Assembly (NCBI GenBank): GCA_910587355.1
Contig: CAJUKF010000025.1
Span: forward strand, 7,426-38,323
DNA: 30,898 bases
Reading direction: 5' to 3'
DNA from: an uncultured Muribaculaceae bacterium
GTDB taxonomy: Bacteria; Bacteroidota; Bacteroidia; Bacteroidales; Muribaculaceae
The notes below the pieces were generated by a model. The model ran no database searches. It was given only the letters and a program-made list of their open reading frames with translations, and was not told the origin of the DNA. The translations under genes were made by a program, and so were the position numbers. Below, piece by piece: positions 1-8,715 of this stretch. Position 1 is the stretch's first letter. The number at the start of each line of letters is the position of its first letter.

Positions 1-559
1 ATGATTGCTACAGAGCTGAAGCCGTGCTCGCTGTCAGGGTTGCCGTTGTCGAAGCTGTTCATTTTTATGCCGTCAGCCGATTTCTCTACGCCGCCGTTAT
101 AGTCTTCAAGTTCCATGCGAACGGTCTCGGGCTGATTGCAAGGGGTGAAAACTATGTAGTTTGCTCCGATATACATTCCGCCGCCTACGAGTTCCATTTT
201 GAGCTCAATGGGTTCGGAGTTTGTCACTTTGTAGGTGCCGAGGTCTACTGTGACCATGCGCTCGTTGCCGGTTGTCGATTCATCTACAGGGTCGCCGATT
301 GCTGTGCCGTTGATGTAGAACTGAGCTTTGCCGCGGTTGGCTGTCGAGAGCTTGTAGTTGAGTGTCACTTTGTATTCGGCCGGAATCAGGGACGGCAGAC
401 GGTATGTAACGTAGTCACCTATAGTTGTCATGATTGCCACGGAGCTGTAGCCGTGCTCGCTGTCGGGATTGCCGTTGTCGAAGCGGTTCATCTTTATACC
501 CTCGTTCGATTTGCTTACCGACTGGTTGTAGTCTTCAAGCTCGATGCGTACGGTCTTGA
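1..559 (-). repeat. Tandem duplicated CBM-like module coding repeat
   Basis: The segment at about 430-559 and the segment at 1-128 are clearly related in DNA and protein. Both encode a module start of the form VR-ELEDYN, then KM-FDNGNPDSEHG and SSVAI. The unit is about 430 bp (144 residues). The window begins inside the second copy, so the total copy number is unknown. Confidence 0.85.
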
Positions 560-2999
560 GTTCTTTGCCGGGATAAGCGATGTCGTTGTTGTGTATGTCG
601 GTGATGTCGGCCGAGCCGTGGCCTTCGCTGTCGAATGTTATGTCGCATGTCATTGTAGTGCCGTGGCCGTACACTATCACTTTTCCGGAAGCCGAGGGTG
701 TGCCTGTTGCTTCGACCGTAGCCTTGCCATTAGCTTCGGATATCGCACATTCCGTCACATTCTCGTCGGCGAAAATTATCTGCCGTCCGTCGCCTTTGGC
801 GGCTGTCACCCAGTATGCCTTGGCCTGCGATGTGTTTTCCGACAAATCTATCTTCAGGCCGTTCTCGTTCAGCTCACGGCCTTTGTAGCGTCCTTTGAAA
901 GCATAAGTGAATATTCCGGTGTCGTCAAGCGTCACGTCTTCAACGATATAGTCTGCATCGGGGTCGAGCCAGCGGAGAGGGTAGTTGGCTGAGGTCTGCC
1001 CCACACTGCGCCCGCCGCTTGTTGCGAATATAAGGGCGTTCTCGCGTTTGCTATCGTCCATATACATCCACACGTACGGTCCTTCCTGAGGCTTCCACTG
1101 CGAAGCGTCGGCCGAGGTGCAGCCGGTGCCGAGCCATACAGGGTGAACGGTCTGCGAAGCGACTGCCGTTACACGCGGATTCTTGCGCCAGCGGTTGATT
1201 TTGCCTGTCAGCTCAATGCCTTTATCGCTCCATTTATCGGGGAAGGTGTATGCTTTTACGTCTCGGCCGCTCAGTGCGGCGTATATCACGTCGGTGGTTT
1301 CGGCAGGGTCGCCGCCGGAGCCGAGATACACGGCATTCAGCGGAAGGTGACCGAAGAAAATACCCATGGCTTCAATCGGCTTGTCGTTGCCGGTGATTGT
1401 CATCCATCCGTTGTTGGGAAGGTGTATGAGTTCGGTCATGCGGTCGCCGGGATTGGGATAAAGGTCGAGCTCGCTCGTCACTTTGATTTCAAACGACGGA
1501 TTGGCATCGACAATCTCATTCATCATGTTGCGTGTCAGCACGTTCTTGCGGTAAACATTGTCCGACGGATGCGAGTATGCTGTTTCGGAGAGGTTCTGCC
1601 AGTACTGCGTTAGGTCGACGGCCTGATGCGTCAGCCCGTAGCTGTCAATCATGGTTTCTATTTTTGTCTTCTTGGCTGCTATCACCTCGGGGTCGGCGAG
1701 GTCGTTGCCGTTGTTGTGGCCGCCGCCCGAATTTGAATACCATAGTCCGAGGCGCAGGCCGGCGGCACGCAGTTTTGCCGAGAAATCGGCCATATCGGGA
1801 ATGCCGGGAACATTCGACTCAATCGGGTCTCGTGTGAGGCCGTCTTCGGTTATCCATTTGCCGTCGGAGGTCGAGTTGTTCCAGCCGTCGTCTATGAGAA
1901 GCATGTCGTAGCCGGCGCGCACCGCTTTCGGGACGACTGTTCCGAGCAGATATTCCTCGGTGCGGTAGCCGTTGCGGAACCATTCCCAGTCGTTGACCAT
2001 CATCGATGTGGCGGTGTCGTGGAAATGGAAGCGGCGGCGGAAGTGATTCTCCACGGCCATTTTGCCGTCGATGATGTCGCCCTTGAATGCCGTGAGGTTG
2101 ACTGCGATGTACTCAAATTCTTCGCCCGGGAAGAGGTTGAGCTGCAGCGACTCGGGGCTTGTGAGCACTTTCACGTGTCCGGGCGATGAGGCAGCCCATG
2201 CCGTCATAGTGGCGAAGGGGCGCAGCTGATAGTAATACGACGGTGTCTCTTTCTTGCCCTGTTCTTCGGGTCCGTACTGTGTCTTCCAGTTGGTTTCGGG
2301 AGCCATGTACCAGCCTGTTCTGTCATCATTCAGGCAAATGAAGCACTTTGCCACATCGTTGGCGTTGCCTGTCATTGAAGCCTCTTCCATATTGCCTGTC
2401 GTGCTGAACCACTTGCTATTGAGTACATAGTGCAGATTATGCGCGGTCTGCGGTATGTCGAGCGAAAGCACGTCGGAGCGCTCAATGAGCAGATTGTCGG
2501 TTTCCGACAGATTCTTGATAAATGCCTGATAGCGGAGACCGCCGTTGTCGTTGTACAGCTCGAAGTGCAGATTGGCTTGCATGTCGTCTTTGCTGACCGA
2601 CACTATCAGTTCGCGGCCCACGTTTGTGCCCGACAGAGACGAGGACATGGCTATCGTCTGCTCGTCATAGCCGACAAGTTCCCAGCCGCCTTCCGAGGCC
2701 GTATAATGGAAGTCGCGCGAGGCGTTGCCCGCTTCATTGGAGAGATATTTGCCCTGATAGTCGAAAAGTACGTTGCCTGTGCCTGTTACTTCGGTGCCTG
2801 CTGTTTTGTTGCGGAATTCCGTAAGCTCAATGCCGTTGTCTGCTGTCCAGCGGACGGTGAAGCGCAGAGCGTCATTCTCCAGTACCCACGAAGCAGATTT
2901 GTCTAAGATGTCTGAACTGATGACAGCTTCGGCTCCGAGAGCGGCTGTATAGGTCAGCAGTGAGGCTGCCAGAGGCAGTATGCGGATATATCTGTTCAT
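1..2999 (-). CDS. Secreted GH36/GH27-like glycoside hydrolase (alpha-galactosidase-like) with tandem carbohydrate-binding modules, 3' end missing
   Basis: The frame is open from ATG 2999 to the window edge (999 codons, no stop), so the C-terminus is missing. Residues 1 to about 22 form a signal peptide. An N-terminal beta-sandwich region follows (about 30-300), then a TIM-barrel-like core with AGYDMLLIDDGW (D370, D371, W373), LRLGLWYSNSGGG, and YGLTHQAVDLTQYW, in which D462 sits where clan GH-D enzymes carry the nucleophile. After a small beta domain come two tandem galactose-binding-like modules, each starting VR(I/M)ELEDYN, at about 814 and 957. Clan GH-D enzymes hydrolyse alpha-galactosides or related alpha-linked sugars with retention. 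The exact substrate cannot be read from sequence, and a neighbouring family is possible. The start overlaps the upstream stop as ATGA, so translation is probably coupled with the beta-helix gene. The product is probably exported to the periplasm or cell surface. Confidence 0.8.
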   Translation of the reverse strand, partial: MNRYIRILPLAASLLTYTAALGAEAVISSDILDKSASWVLENDALRFTVRWTADNGIELTEFRNKTAGTEVTGTGNVLFDYQGKYLSNEAGNASRDFHYTASEGGWELVGYDEQTIAMSSSLSGTNVGRELIVSVSKDDMQANLHFELYNDNGGLRYQAFIKNLSETDNLLIERSDVLSLDIPQTAHNLHYVLNSKWFSTTGNMEEASMTGNANDVAKCFICLNDDRTGWYMAPETNWKTQYGPEEQGKKETPSYYYQLRPFATMTAWAASSPGHVKVLTSPESLQLNLFPGEEFEYIAVNLTAFKGDIIDGKMAVENHFRRRFHFHDTATSMMVNDWEWFRNGYRTEEYLLGTVVPKAVRAGYDMLLIDDGWNNSTSDGKWITEDGLTRDPIESNVPGIPDMADFSAKLRAAGLRLGLWYSNSGGGHNNGNDLADPEVIAAKKTKIETMIDSYGLTHQAVDLTQYWQNLSETAYSHPSDNVYRKNVLTRNMMNEIVDANPSFEIKVTSELDLYPNPGDRMTELIHLPNNGWMTITGNDKPIEAMGIFFGHLPLNAVYLGSGGDPAETTDVIYAALSGRDVKAYTFPDKWSDKGIELTGKINRWRKNPRVTAVASQTVHPVWLGTGCTSADASQWKPQEGPYVWMYMDDSKRENALIFATSGGRSVGQTSANYPLRWLDPDADYIVEDVTLDDTGIFTYAFKGRYKGRELNENGLKIDLSENTSQAKAYWVTAAKGDGRQIIFADENVTECAISEANGKATVEATGTPSASGKVIVYGHGTTMTCDITFDSEGHGSADITDIHNNDIAYPGKELKTVRIELEDYNQSVSKSNEGIKMNRFDNGNPDSEHGYSSVAIMTTIGDYVTYRLPSLIPAEYKVTLNYKLSTANRGKAQFYINGTAIGDPVDESTTGNERMVTVDLGTYKVTNSEPIELKMELVGGGMYIGANYIVFTPCNQPETVRMELEDYNGGVEKSADGIKMNSFDNGNPDSEHGFSSVAI

Positions 3000-4339
3000 T
3001 TTACTATGATTTTGACCGTTGAAGTTCTGTTGGAATCGGAGAGTGAGAGCATATACATGCCACGCGCCTGAGGTGCGGTGACTGCGCCGTTTTCGCCTAT
3101 GCTGCCTGCGTCGATGAGCTGTCCCGAGACTGAGTGAATGGCATATGATGTAAAGCCGGGCGAGGTAATCTCTATGTCGGAGCCTGCGGCGACGATGTTG
3201 CCGGCTATCGGGCTGATGCTGCTGTCGGCGTTGATGCCGTTGATGCCGGTCTCTTCCTCGATTATCACGCTGTCGTCGGTGTTCAATTGATTGTCCGACA
3301 CATTTCCGTGTACAGTTGTATTATATATGTATACGCCGTTGCGTGCATGTATGCCCGAACCGAGGGTAGCTTTATTTCCAGTGACGGTGCAGTTGCTGAT
3401 TGTGGCTTTGCCAGAGGCCTTGATTCCGCCCCCGACAGTGCGTCCGACAGATTCGGTATAACTGCCTGCCGGAAGCACGCGGCAGTATTGCCAGCGGTTC
3501 ATCGGCATGAGTTCGCCTGTCCGGAGGTCGGCTACATATCGTCCTTCGAGCCCGGCGGATTCTGTCTCTGTTGCGGTCCATATTTTCGAGGTGCCGAAAT
3601 CCTTGCATCCGTTTGTCTTTAAAGCCGAGCCGATGATTTCGTTTGCCGGATAGCTGAGCATCGCACGCATGTCTTCAGCAGTCGGAATGCGCCAGCGGGC
3701 GTTTCCGGGAGTATTGGCATTGCCGGCGAAGTACTGTGCTCGTTCGTATTGGCATAATTTGCTTGCAAAGGTTGTGGAGACAACATCGATTGTGTTTGAA
3801 GTCTTGTCGGCGCCAATGACAACGCCTTTGGCCTTGTCGATATATTCGCCCACAGCAGGCAGACCGCTGGCGCAGTTGCGCACCAGACAGTTCTTGAGCG
3901 TGCATCCGTCCATAATCAGAGCGCCGGCACCGCTCGTGGCGCTGCCGTTTTCAATTACGAAGCCGTCGAATATCGCCGGTGTGTCGAGCGCCGATGTCTG
4001 TGTAATTACCCTGTATTTGTTGCAGCCGTCGAGGATAGAACCTCTGTCGGTATTCTCTTCGGGCAGTACACGGCTTTCGGGTGCGTCATCGCCGACAGTG
4101 TAGCCGCCGAGCACCGTCACTCCATTCTTCACTGTGAAGCCTCCGTAGTAGCGGCCCTGTGCCACGTAGATGATGTCGCCCGGTTGTGCGTCTTCGATTA
4201 TGGAGTACAGCCGGTCGGAAGCATCATCCCACGACAGACCGCTTCCGTCACCGCGGCTTTCGGGTGCCACATAGTAGCGCTGTCCGGCAAAAACGCCGAG
4301 ACTGCAGAAGCATAATGTAGCAAATAAAAGATGTCTCAT
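2996..4339 (-). CDS. Secreted right-handed beta-helix protein with inserted DUF1566-like domain and T9SS C-terminal sorting domain
   Basis: 447 residues from ATG 4339. Residues 1-19 are a signal peptide. Residues 20-160 read like the start of a parallel beta-helix (RYYVAPESRGDGSGLSWDDA, then GDIIYVAQGRYYGGF and GVTVLGGY), as in pectate-lyase-like and Omp-type repeat proteins. The helix is interrupted at about 165-297 by a segment with WRIPTAEDM, IWTATETESAG and YCRVLP, which resembles DUF1566/FISUMP-type domains. Helix rungs then resume (GGGIKASGKATISNCTVTGN). Residues about 372-447 form a beta-rich tail ending in TVKIIVK, typical of type A T9SS sorting domains, so surface delivery is expected. 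No catalytic residues could be assigned, so it may bind or cleave glycans. It is the first gene of the operon with the GH36-like enzyme, overlapping it by 4 bases. Confidence 0.75.
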   Translation of the reverse strand: MRHLLFATLCFCSLGVFAGQRYYVAPESRGDGSGLSWDDASDRLYSIIEDAQPGDIIYVAQGRYYGGFTVKNGVTVLGGYTVGDDAPESRVLPEENTDRGSILDGCNKYRVITQTSALDTPAIFDGFVIENGSATSGAGALIMDGCTLKNCLVRNCASGLPAVGEYIDKAKGVVIGADKTSNTIDVVSTTFASKLCQYERAQYFAGNANTPGNARWRIPTAEDMRAMLSYPANEIIGSALKTNGCKDFGTSKIWTATETESAGLEGRYVADLRTGELMPMNRWQYCRVLPAGSYTESVGRTVGGGIKASGKATISNCTVTGNKATLGSGIHARNGVYIYNTTVHGNVSDNQLNTDDSVIIEEETGINGINADSSISPIAGNIVAAGSDIEITSPGFTSYAIHSVSGQLIDAGSIGENGAVTAPQARGMYMLSLSDSNRTSTVKIIVK

Positions 4340-4386
4340 ATGATTGTATTGAAATTTGGTTTAGATAAGAGGTGTTGTTTACAATG

Positions 4387-4394
4387 CAAAGATA
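4387..4394 (-). promoter_or_regulatory. Bacteroidetes -7 promoter box for the beta-helix/GH36-like operon
   Basis: Read on the minus strand the site is TATCTTTG, matching the TAnnTTTG -7 consensus of the Bacteroidetes primary sigma factor. It lies 47 bases upstream of ATG 4339. No clear -33 TTTG is visible, which fits an activator-dependent promoter with the direct repeat at 4416-4449 covering that position. Confidence 0.6.
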
Positions 4395-4415
4395 TTCCGA
4401 CTTGTTTTTGCCGCA

Positions 4416-4449
4416 TGTCCAGATTTGTGACAAGGTTGTCCAAATTTGT
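4416..4449. promoter_or_regulatory. Direct repeat, candidate HTCS operator in the divergent intergenic region
   Basis: TGTCCAGATTTGT (4416-4428) and TGTCCAAATTTGT (4437-4449) match at 12 of 13 bases with an offset of exactly 21 bp, about two helical turns. A third ATTTGT follows at 4451-4456. AraC-type DNA-binding domains, as in HTCS regulators, often bind such direct repeats. The site would cover the -33 region of the minus-strand operon and lies about 42 bases upstream of the -7 box of the regulator gene. Binding is inferred. Confidence 0.6.
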
Positions 4450-4490
4450 AATTTGTTGGCTTTCTGTGTTTAATTTCTGATTTTTATTTC

Positions 4491-4498
4491 TACCTTTG
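4491..4498 (+). promoter_or_regulatory. Bacteroidetes -7 promoter box for the left HTCS gene
   Basis: TACCTTTG matches TAnnTTTG and lies 21 bases before ATG 4520. It settles the start codon: the longer frame would begin with the TTG at 4496, inside this box, which cannot be translated from the resulting transcript. Confidence 0.6.
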
Positions 4499-4519
4499 TA
4501 CATCTCATTATCACGCACC

Positions 4520-7500
4520 ATGAAAATTTCAGGACATCATATCCGGTATGCGGCACTCGTTTTGTTGCTGTTTGTGACAGCTGTCTCAGGCAGCCGTGCC
4601 GAAACGATGCATATAATCACGAGCCGTGAGGGGCTTTCGTCCATGTCGGTGTTCTGCCTGCATCAGGACCGCTCGGGTTATATGTGGGCCGGCACATACG
4701 AGGGATTGAACAGGCATCGCGGATACGACATTGATGTCTTCCGCTCGGGATTCGGAGATACAGGCGAAATCTCGGGTTTTCTTATTGAGAAAATACACGA
4801 GTCGGACGACGGTGCTCTTTGGGTCCACTCAAATTACGGTTATGACCGCTTCAATCCGGCCACAATGAAAGCCGAGCATCATCCCGAGGTCAACGGCTCA
4901 TATAAGAGCGCCGTGTCGCCGTCGGGTATGGCTGTGGCAATGGAGGCAAACGGCACTTTCTATTATTATGACAGCAAGGAACGGAAATTCATAGCGGCCG
5001 AACTGCCGGGAGTAAAGTACTCCGATGTTGTATGTTTTGCATTTGACGGCAATGAGCGTCTGCTTGTGGCACGTCCGCACGATTTGCTGACGTTTTCTTA
5101 TAGTCCCGAAAAATCGGGCGAGCGGCGGTTCATACATGAGGATACTCTTCCTTTCAATACGTCCGTTAAGTATATGTGCAAGGCAGCCGGCGGCGGCTTT
5201 TATATCGTCGACGAGAACTACGCTATTTATATGCTCGACGCAAATCTGCGCGAACTGAAATTTGTCTGTGGCATCAATCCTCCGTCGCATATGCGCGGCC
5301 TTATAGGTGGCCTTGTCTGTGCAGATGACCGCATCGTCGTCGGATTCAAAAGCGAAGGAGCCGTGATGGTAACCCCTGCGACCGGCGACGTGCGGCTGCT
5401 CGACATTCCTTTCGGCGTCTTTGATTTGTGTTACGACAGCAACCAGCACGTGCTTTGGGCTGCTACGGACGGCGGAGGCATCTACACCTACTGCAGCGGT
5501 CCGTTTGACTTCGACGGCAATTTTTTCAGAGATTTTCCGGACCTCAACATCAGCAAGCAGGCAAGGGCTCTGTTTCAGGATAAGAACGGCGATTACTGGA
5601 TTGGCACGAAAGGCGACGGCCTTTATCAGCTGAGCCGTGATGCCGAGGGGCGGCCCGTGCAGCGCCGGCACACTGTTGCCAACAGCGCCCTTAGCCATGA
5701 CATGGTGTTCAATATCATCCCCGGCCAGTTCCACGATGTCCTTTGGCTCGGCGGCGAAGGCAATGGCCTTTGCTATTATTCTTTTGCCGAGCGCCGGGTG
5801 AAGCGTCTCGATGTTCCCGGTACTCCGCAGTTCCGATGCATCCATGCTGTCGCCGAGGTCAGCGACTCTGTCCTTTGGGCCGTCTCAAACTGGCACGGAC
5901 TTTTTCGCGTGACCCTTGATACCACCTCACCCGAACTGCGCATAAAATCAGTCACTCAGGAGCTTATTAACGTTTCAGAGCATGGTTCATCGCAGTTTTT
6001 CACAATCCGCCGACAGGGGAAACGCTGGTTATGGTTTGCAAACAGGGAAAACGGAGTATATCGTCTCGACCTCATGACAGGCGAAGTCTGCAACATTTTA
6101 TTTGATTATCCCCGTGAACTTGCAGTCAACGACGTACACTCCATATGCACGCAAGTGCCTGACCGAGTGCTTGTCGGAACGTCGGCCGGCCTGATTGAGC
6201 TCACCACGGACATTTCGGGAAAGGTTTACAAACGCCGTCTCTGCCACGAACTCACCGGCAACAAAAGCATCCGCTCAATAGTCACCGACGGCGAGCGCTG
6301 TGTGTGGCTTGCATCGGTCGACGGTCTGCTGCATCTCGACATAGAAAGCGGAAACGTAACTGCCTGGTCCGGAGGAAGTATCACCGAATTCTGCGATAAT
6401 GCCGGATACTATGATGCCGCTACACGCACATTCTTTTTCGGTGGCACCGACGCTGTCATATCCGTGACCGACGATGCCGGCTATAAGGCTGCAGATGAGC
6501 ATCTTCCGGTGATTTTTGAGTGCGTAGATGACGGACGGAAGGAATTTGCCCTCTCGAAATACAGCGATAGTGACGGCAAACTTGTTTTCAGTCACGACGA
6601 AACGTATCTCGGTATCAAATACAACGTGCTTGATTACAGTAACACAGACGATTATCTCTTTGAATACCGTATCCCAGACGTTTCCTCAGGCTGGCTGCAC
6701 AACGGCACCCGGCGCCTCATATCGTTCCTCGGCATGTCGCCCGGTTCCTACAATCTTGAGGTCCGCTACCGTAAAGGCAACTATATCAGCCCGGTATATC
6801 AGGCAGGACTTCTCATAACACCGCCGTGGTATGCCTCATGGTGGGCAAAAACTATCTATGTACTTTGTGCAATCGCCGCCGTTCTCGGCCTTGTCCGTGC
6901 ATACCGCTGGCGTCAGCGCCGCAAAATGGCTGATTTGGAGGCGCGGCATAAAGAGGAAGTGTACGAATCGAAACTCGATTTCTTTCAGGGTGTTGCAAAC
7001 GAATTCGCCGAGCCGCTTATGCTTATCAGTGGGTCAGGTAAAATCGTCGCGTCAGACCCCGAGGTCAATGACCGTACCCGTAAATTCGCCAGCATAATCT
7101 ACCATAAGGCATCTGTGCTTAAGGAACTTACTCAGAAACTTGTAGGCTTCCGGAATGTGGATTCGGGCCAGAGTGAAGGCCTGCCGGTGATGCTCAACGT
7201 AACCGAACTCGCACGCGATGTTGAGCAGCGTTTTGGTTCGCTTGCACGTATGCGTTCGGTGGATTTCAGGCTTGACTGCGCCGACAATCTTATGTGGGTG
7301 GCTGATGCAGAATCTCTTAAGGCAATTGTCGCAGGCATAACATCAGTAGCCATAAAACATCTCCCTGCAGGCGGGCAGTTGGTTCTGAGTGTGTTGCGGA
7401 GCGATGAGGCACTTACGATAACTTTCACGCTTCATGGAGCAACTGTATATACCGGCTATCTCAGCGGTGATGACAACAAACAACAACTGCTTGACCGGCT

Positions 7501-8548
7501 CCAGGACCATACCGCCGATGTGAGCGCAGTGCTCGATGACCTCGATATGGCAATATGCCGCAACAGGATTCTCGACAACAAAGGAACTGTAACCGACTGT
7601 GTCACAGACAGTGGAACTCAGAGCATCACAGTGAGTCTTCCTCCGCGTGAGGCCGTGAGCGATACAACTTCGGCTATGGTTGTGGAGACTGCTGTCGGCC
7701 GTTCTCCGCTCCCGGCGGCAGACAGCCTCGGTGACGAAACTATCGTTTTCAACGAGCGTCTTCGGACTATTCTGTTCGTTGACGACAGCGGGGAAATGTG
7801 CTGGTATATCCGCAATCTTTTCCGCGGAGAGTTCAACGTCGTGGCCTGCGGCAGCGTCGCTGATGCTATCGAATCAGTAGGGCAGCGTCTTCCTGACCTT
7901 GTCATAGCCGATTTGCTTCTCAAAGACCGCACCGGCATAGAACTGTGCCGCGAACTCAAGGGACGCAAGAATACCGAGCATATTCCGTTCATACTCATAT
8001 CGTCGGTCCATAGCGACGAGGTGCGCCGTCAGAGCATCGATGCCGGAGCCGACATATTCATGTATAAGCCATATGACGAAGATAATTTCCACTCGGTTGT
8101 CTCCGGTATGCTCCGCCGCTCCGAAGTGCTTCTTGATTATTATGATGATTCAATCAGTTCTTATGAACTTGTCGACGGAGTAGTGATGCACAAGGAGGAG
8201 AAAGAGATGCTTGCTAAAATGACTTCTATAATCTCCGATAACATTTGTAATCCGGAACTTTCGACAGAAATGGTCGCTTCGATGATGGGGATGACGGTGC
8301 GCAATCTCTACCGCTTCGTGAGCAGGATTACCACCGACACGCCTTCGTCGATTATACGAAATATGCGGCTCAAGCGAGCCGCATATCTGCTGAAACATTC
8401 ACGTCTGACAATGGAAGAAGTGGCGTTCAAGTCAGGATTCAACCACCGCAGCACGTTCTATAATGTCTTCACTGCCAAATACGGCTGTACGCCCAAGCAG
8501 TTCCACGACCGCAACTGCGACGATGCCGTCAGCCGAATGGACAGTTAA
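4520..8548 (+). CDS. Hybrid two-component system regulator (HTCS) with degenerate histidine-kinase core
   Basis: 1342 residues from ATG 4520. The order is signal peptide (1-30), two beta-propellers with two-component-regulator repeats such as GYMWAGTYEGLNR (to about 665), a Y_Y_Y domain (about 690-765), one membrane helix (about 774-797), a histidine-kinase-like region (818-1020), a receiver (1083-1200) and an AraC-type helix-turn-helix (about 1235-1335). HTCS proteins sense oligosaccharides in the periplasm and activate glycan-use genes from the inner membrane. Here the H-box reads VANEFAEPL, with N827 where the usual ISHEF(K/R)TPL has its phospho-accepting His. The N-box and glycine boxes of the ATPase domain are not recognisable. 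The receiver keeps FVDD, D1131, ILISS and YKPYD. It is divergent from the beta-helix/GH36-like operon, its most likely target. The sensor and DNA-binding ends look intact, so this is not simply a decaying gene. Confidence 0.93.
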   Translation: MKISGHHIRYAALVLLLFVTAVSGSRAETMHIITSREGLSSMSVFCLHQDRSGYMWAGTYEGLNRHRGYDIDVFRSGFGDTGEISGFLIEKIHESDDGALWVHSNYGYDRFNPATMKAEHHPEVNGSYKSAVSPSGMAVAMEANGTFYYYDSKERKFIAAELPGVKYSDVVCFAFDGNERLLVARPHDLLTFSYSPEKSGERRFIHEDTLPFNTSVKYMCKAAGGGFYIVDENYAIYMLDANLRELKFVCGINPPSHMRGLIGGLVCADDRIVVGFKSEGAVMVTPATGDVRLLDIPFGVFDLCYDSNQHVLWAATDGGGIYTYCSGPFDFDGNFFRDFPDLNISKQARALFQDKNGDYWIGTKGDGLYQLSRDAEGRPVQRRHTVANSALSHDMVFNIIPGQFHDVLWLGGEGNGLCYYSFAERRVKRLDVPGTPQFRCIHAVAEVSDSVLWAVSNWHGLFRVTLDTTSPELRIKSVTQELINVSEHGSSQFFTIRRQGKRWLWFANRENGVYRLDLMTGEVCNILFDYPRELAVNDVHSICTQVPDRVLVGTSAGLIELTTDISGKVYKRRLCHELTGNKSIRSIVTDGERCVWLASVDGLLHLDIESGNVTAWSGGSITEFCDNAGYYDAATRTFFFGGTDAVISVTDDAGYKAADEHLPVIFECVDDGRKEFALSKYSDSDGKLVFSHDETYLGIKYNVLDYSNTDDYLFEYRIPDVSSGWLHNGTRRLISFLGMSPGSYNLEVRYRKGNYISPVYQAGLLITPPWYASWWAKTIYVLCAIAAVLGLVRAYRWRQRRKMADLEARHKEEVYESKLDFFQGVANEFAEPLMLISGSGKIVASDPEVNDRTRKFASIIYHKASVLKELTQKLVGFRNVDSGQSEGLPVMLNVTELARDVEQRFGSLARMRSVDFRLDCADNLMWVADAESLKAIVAGITSVAIKHLPAGGQLVLSVLRSDEALTITFTLHGATVYTGYLSGDDNKQQLLDRLQDHTADVSAVLDDLDMAICRNRILDNKGTVTDCVTDSGTQSITVSLPPREAVSDTTSAMVVETAVGRSPLPAADSLGDETIVFNERLRTILFVDDSGEMCWYIRNLFRGEFNVVACGSVADAIESVGQRLPDLVIADLLLKDRTGIELCRELKGRKNTEHIPFILISSVHSDEVRRQSIDAGADIFMYKPYDEDNFHSVVSGMLRRSEVLLDYYDDSISSYELVDGVVMHKEEKEMLAKMTSIISDNICNPELSTEMVASMMGMTVRNLYRFVSRITTDTPSSIIRNMRLKRAAYLLKHSRLTMEEVAFKSGFNHRSTFYNVFTAKYGCTPKQFHDRNCDDAVSRMDS

Positions 8549-8715
8549 ACCGGCGGATTCTGTTTGAGTTGTTCGACAAAGTTGTCGATTCTCTGCATCT
8601 GTGCCGGAATGTCGATGTTCTGCGGACAATGCTCCACACATCTTCCGCACCCTATGCAGTGGTTGGCCTGACGCAGACGCGGAACACTGCAGTCGTATCC
8701 GATAAGGAAGGCGCG
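8545..8715 (-). pseudogene. C-terminal 4Fe-4S fragment, probably of an aldo/keto-reductase-type oxidoreductase
   Basis: The minus strand encodes about 55 residues ending in TAA at 8545-8547, which overlaps the stop of the convergent HTCS gene. The peptide contains NHCIGCGRCVEHCPQNIDIP followed by QMQRIDNFVEQLKQ. This is a four-cysteine ferredoxin-like motif of the kind found at the tail of Bacteroidales aldo/keto reductases that carry an Fe-S domain. There is no start codon, no catalytic domain and no ribosome-binding context. The open frame continues upstream only through the hairpin and into the out-of-frame region of the next gene. A deletion, an insertion or an assembly join upstream of 8715 would explain it. 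The family assignment rests on this short motif only. Confidence 0.65.

Noticed and set aside
24..992. Long plus-strand open frame (322 codons) opposite the GH36-like gene
   Set aside because: It is antisense to a continuous, motif-bearing minus-strand gene. Its translation is rich in Cys, Val and His with no recognisable domain, as expected of a shadow frame at this GC content.
4898..5845. Minus-strand open frame of 315 codons inside the left HTCS
   Set aside because: Fully antisense to the sensor propellers of the HTCS, with no motif, no promoter box and no signal peptide.
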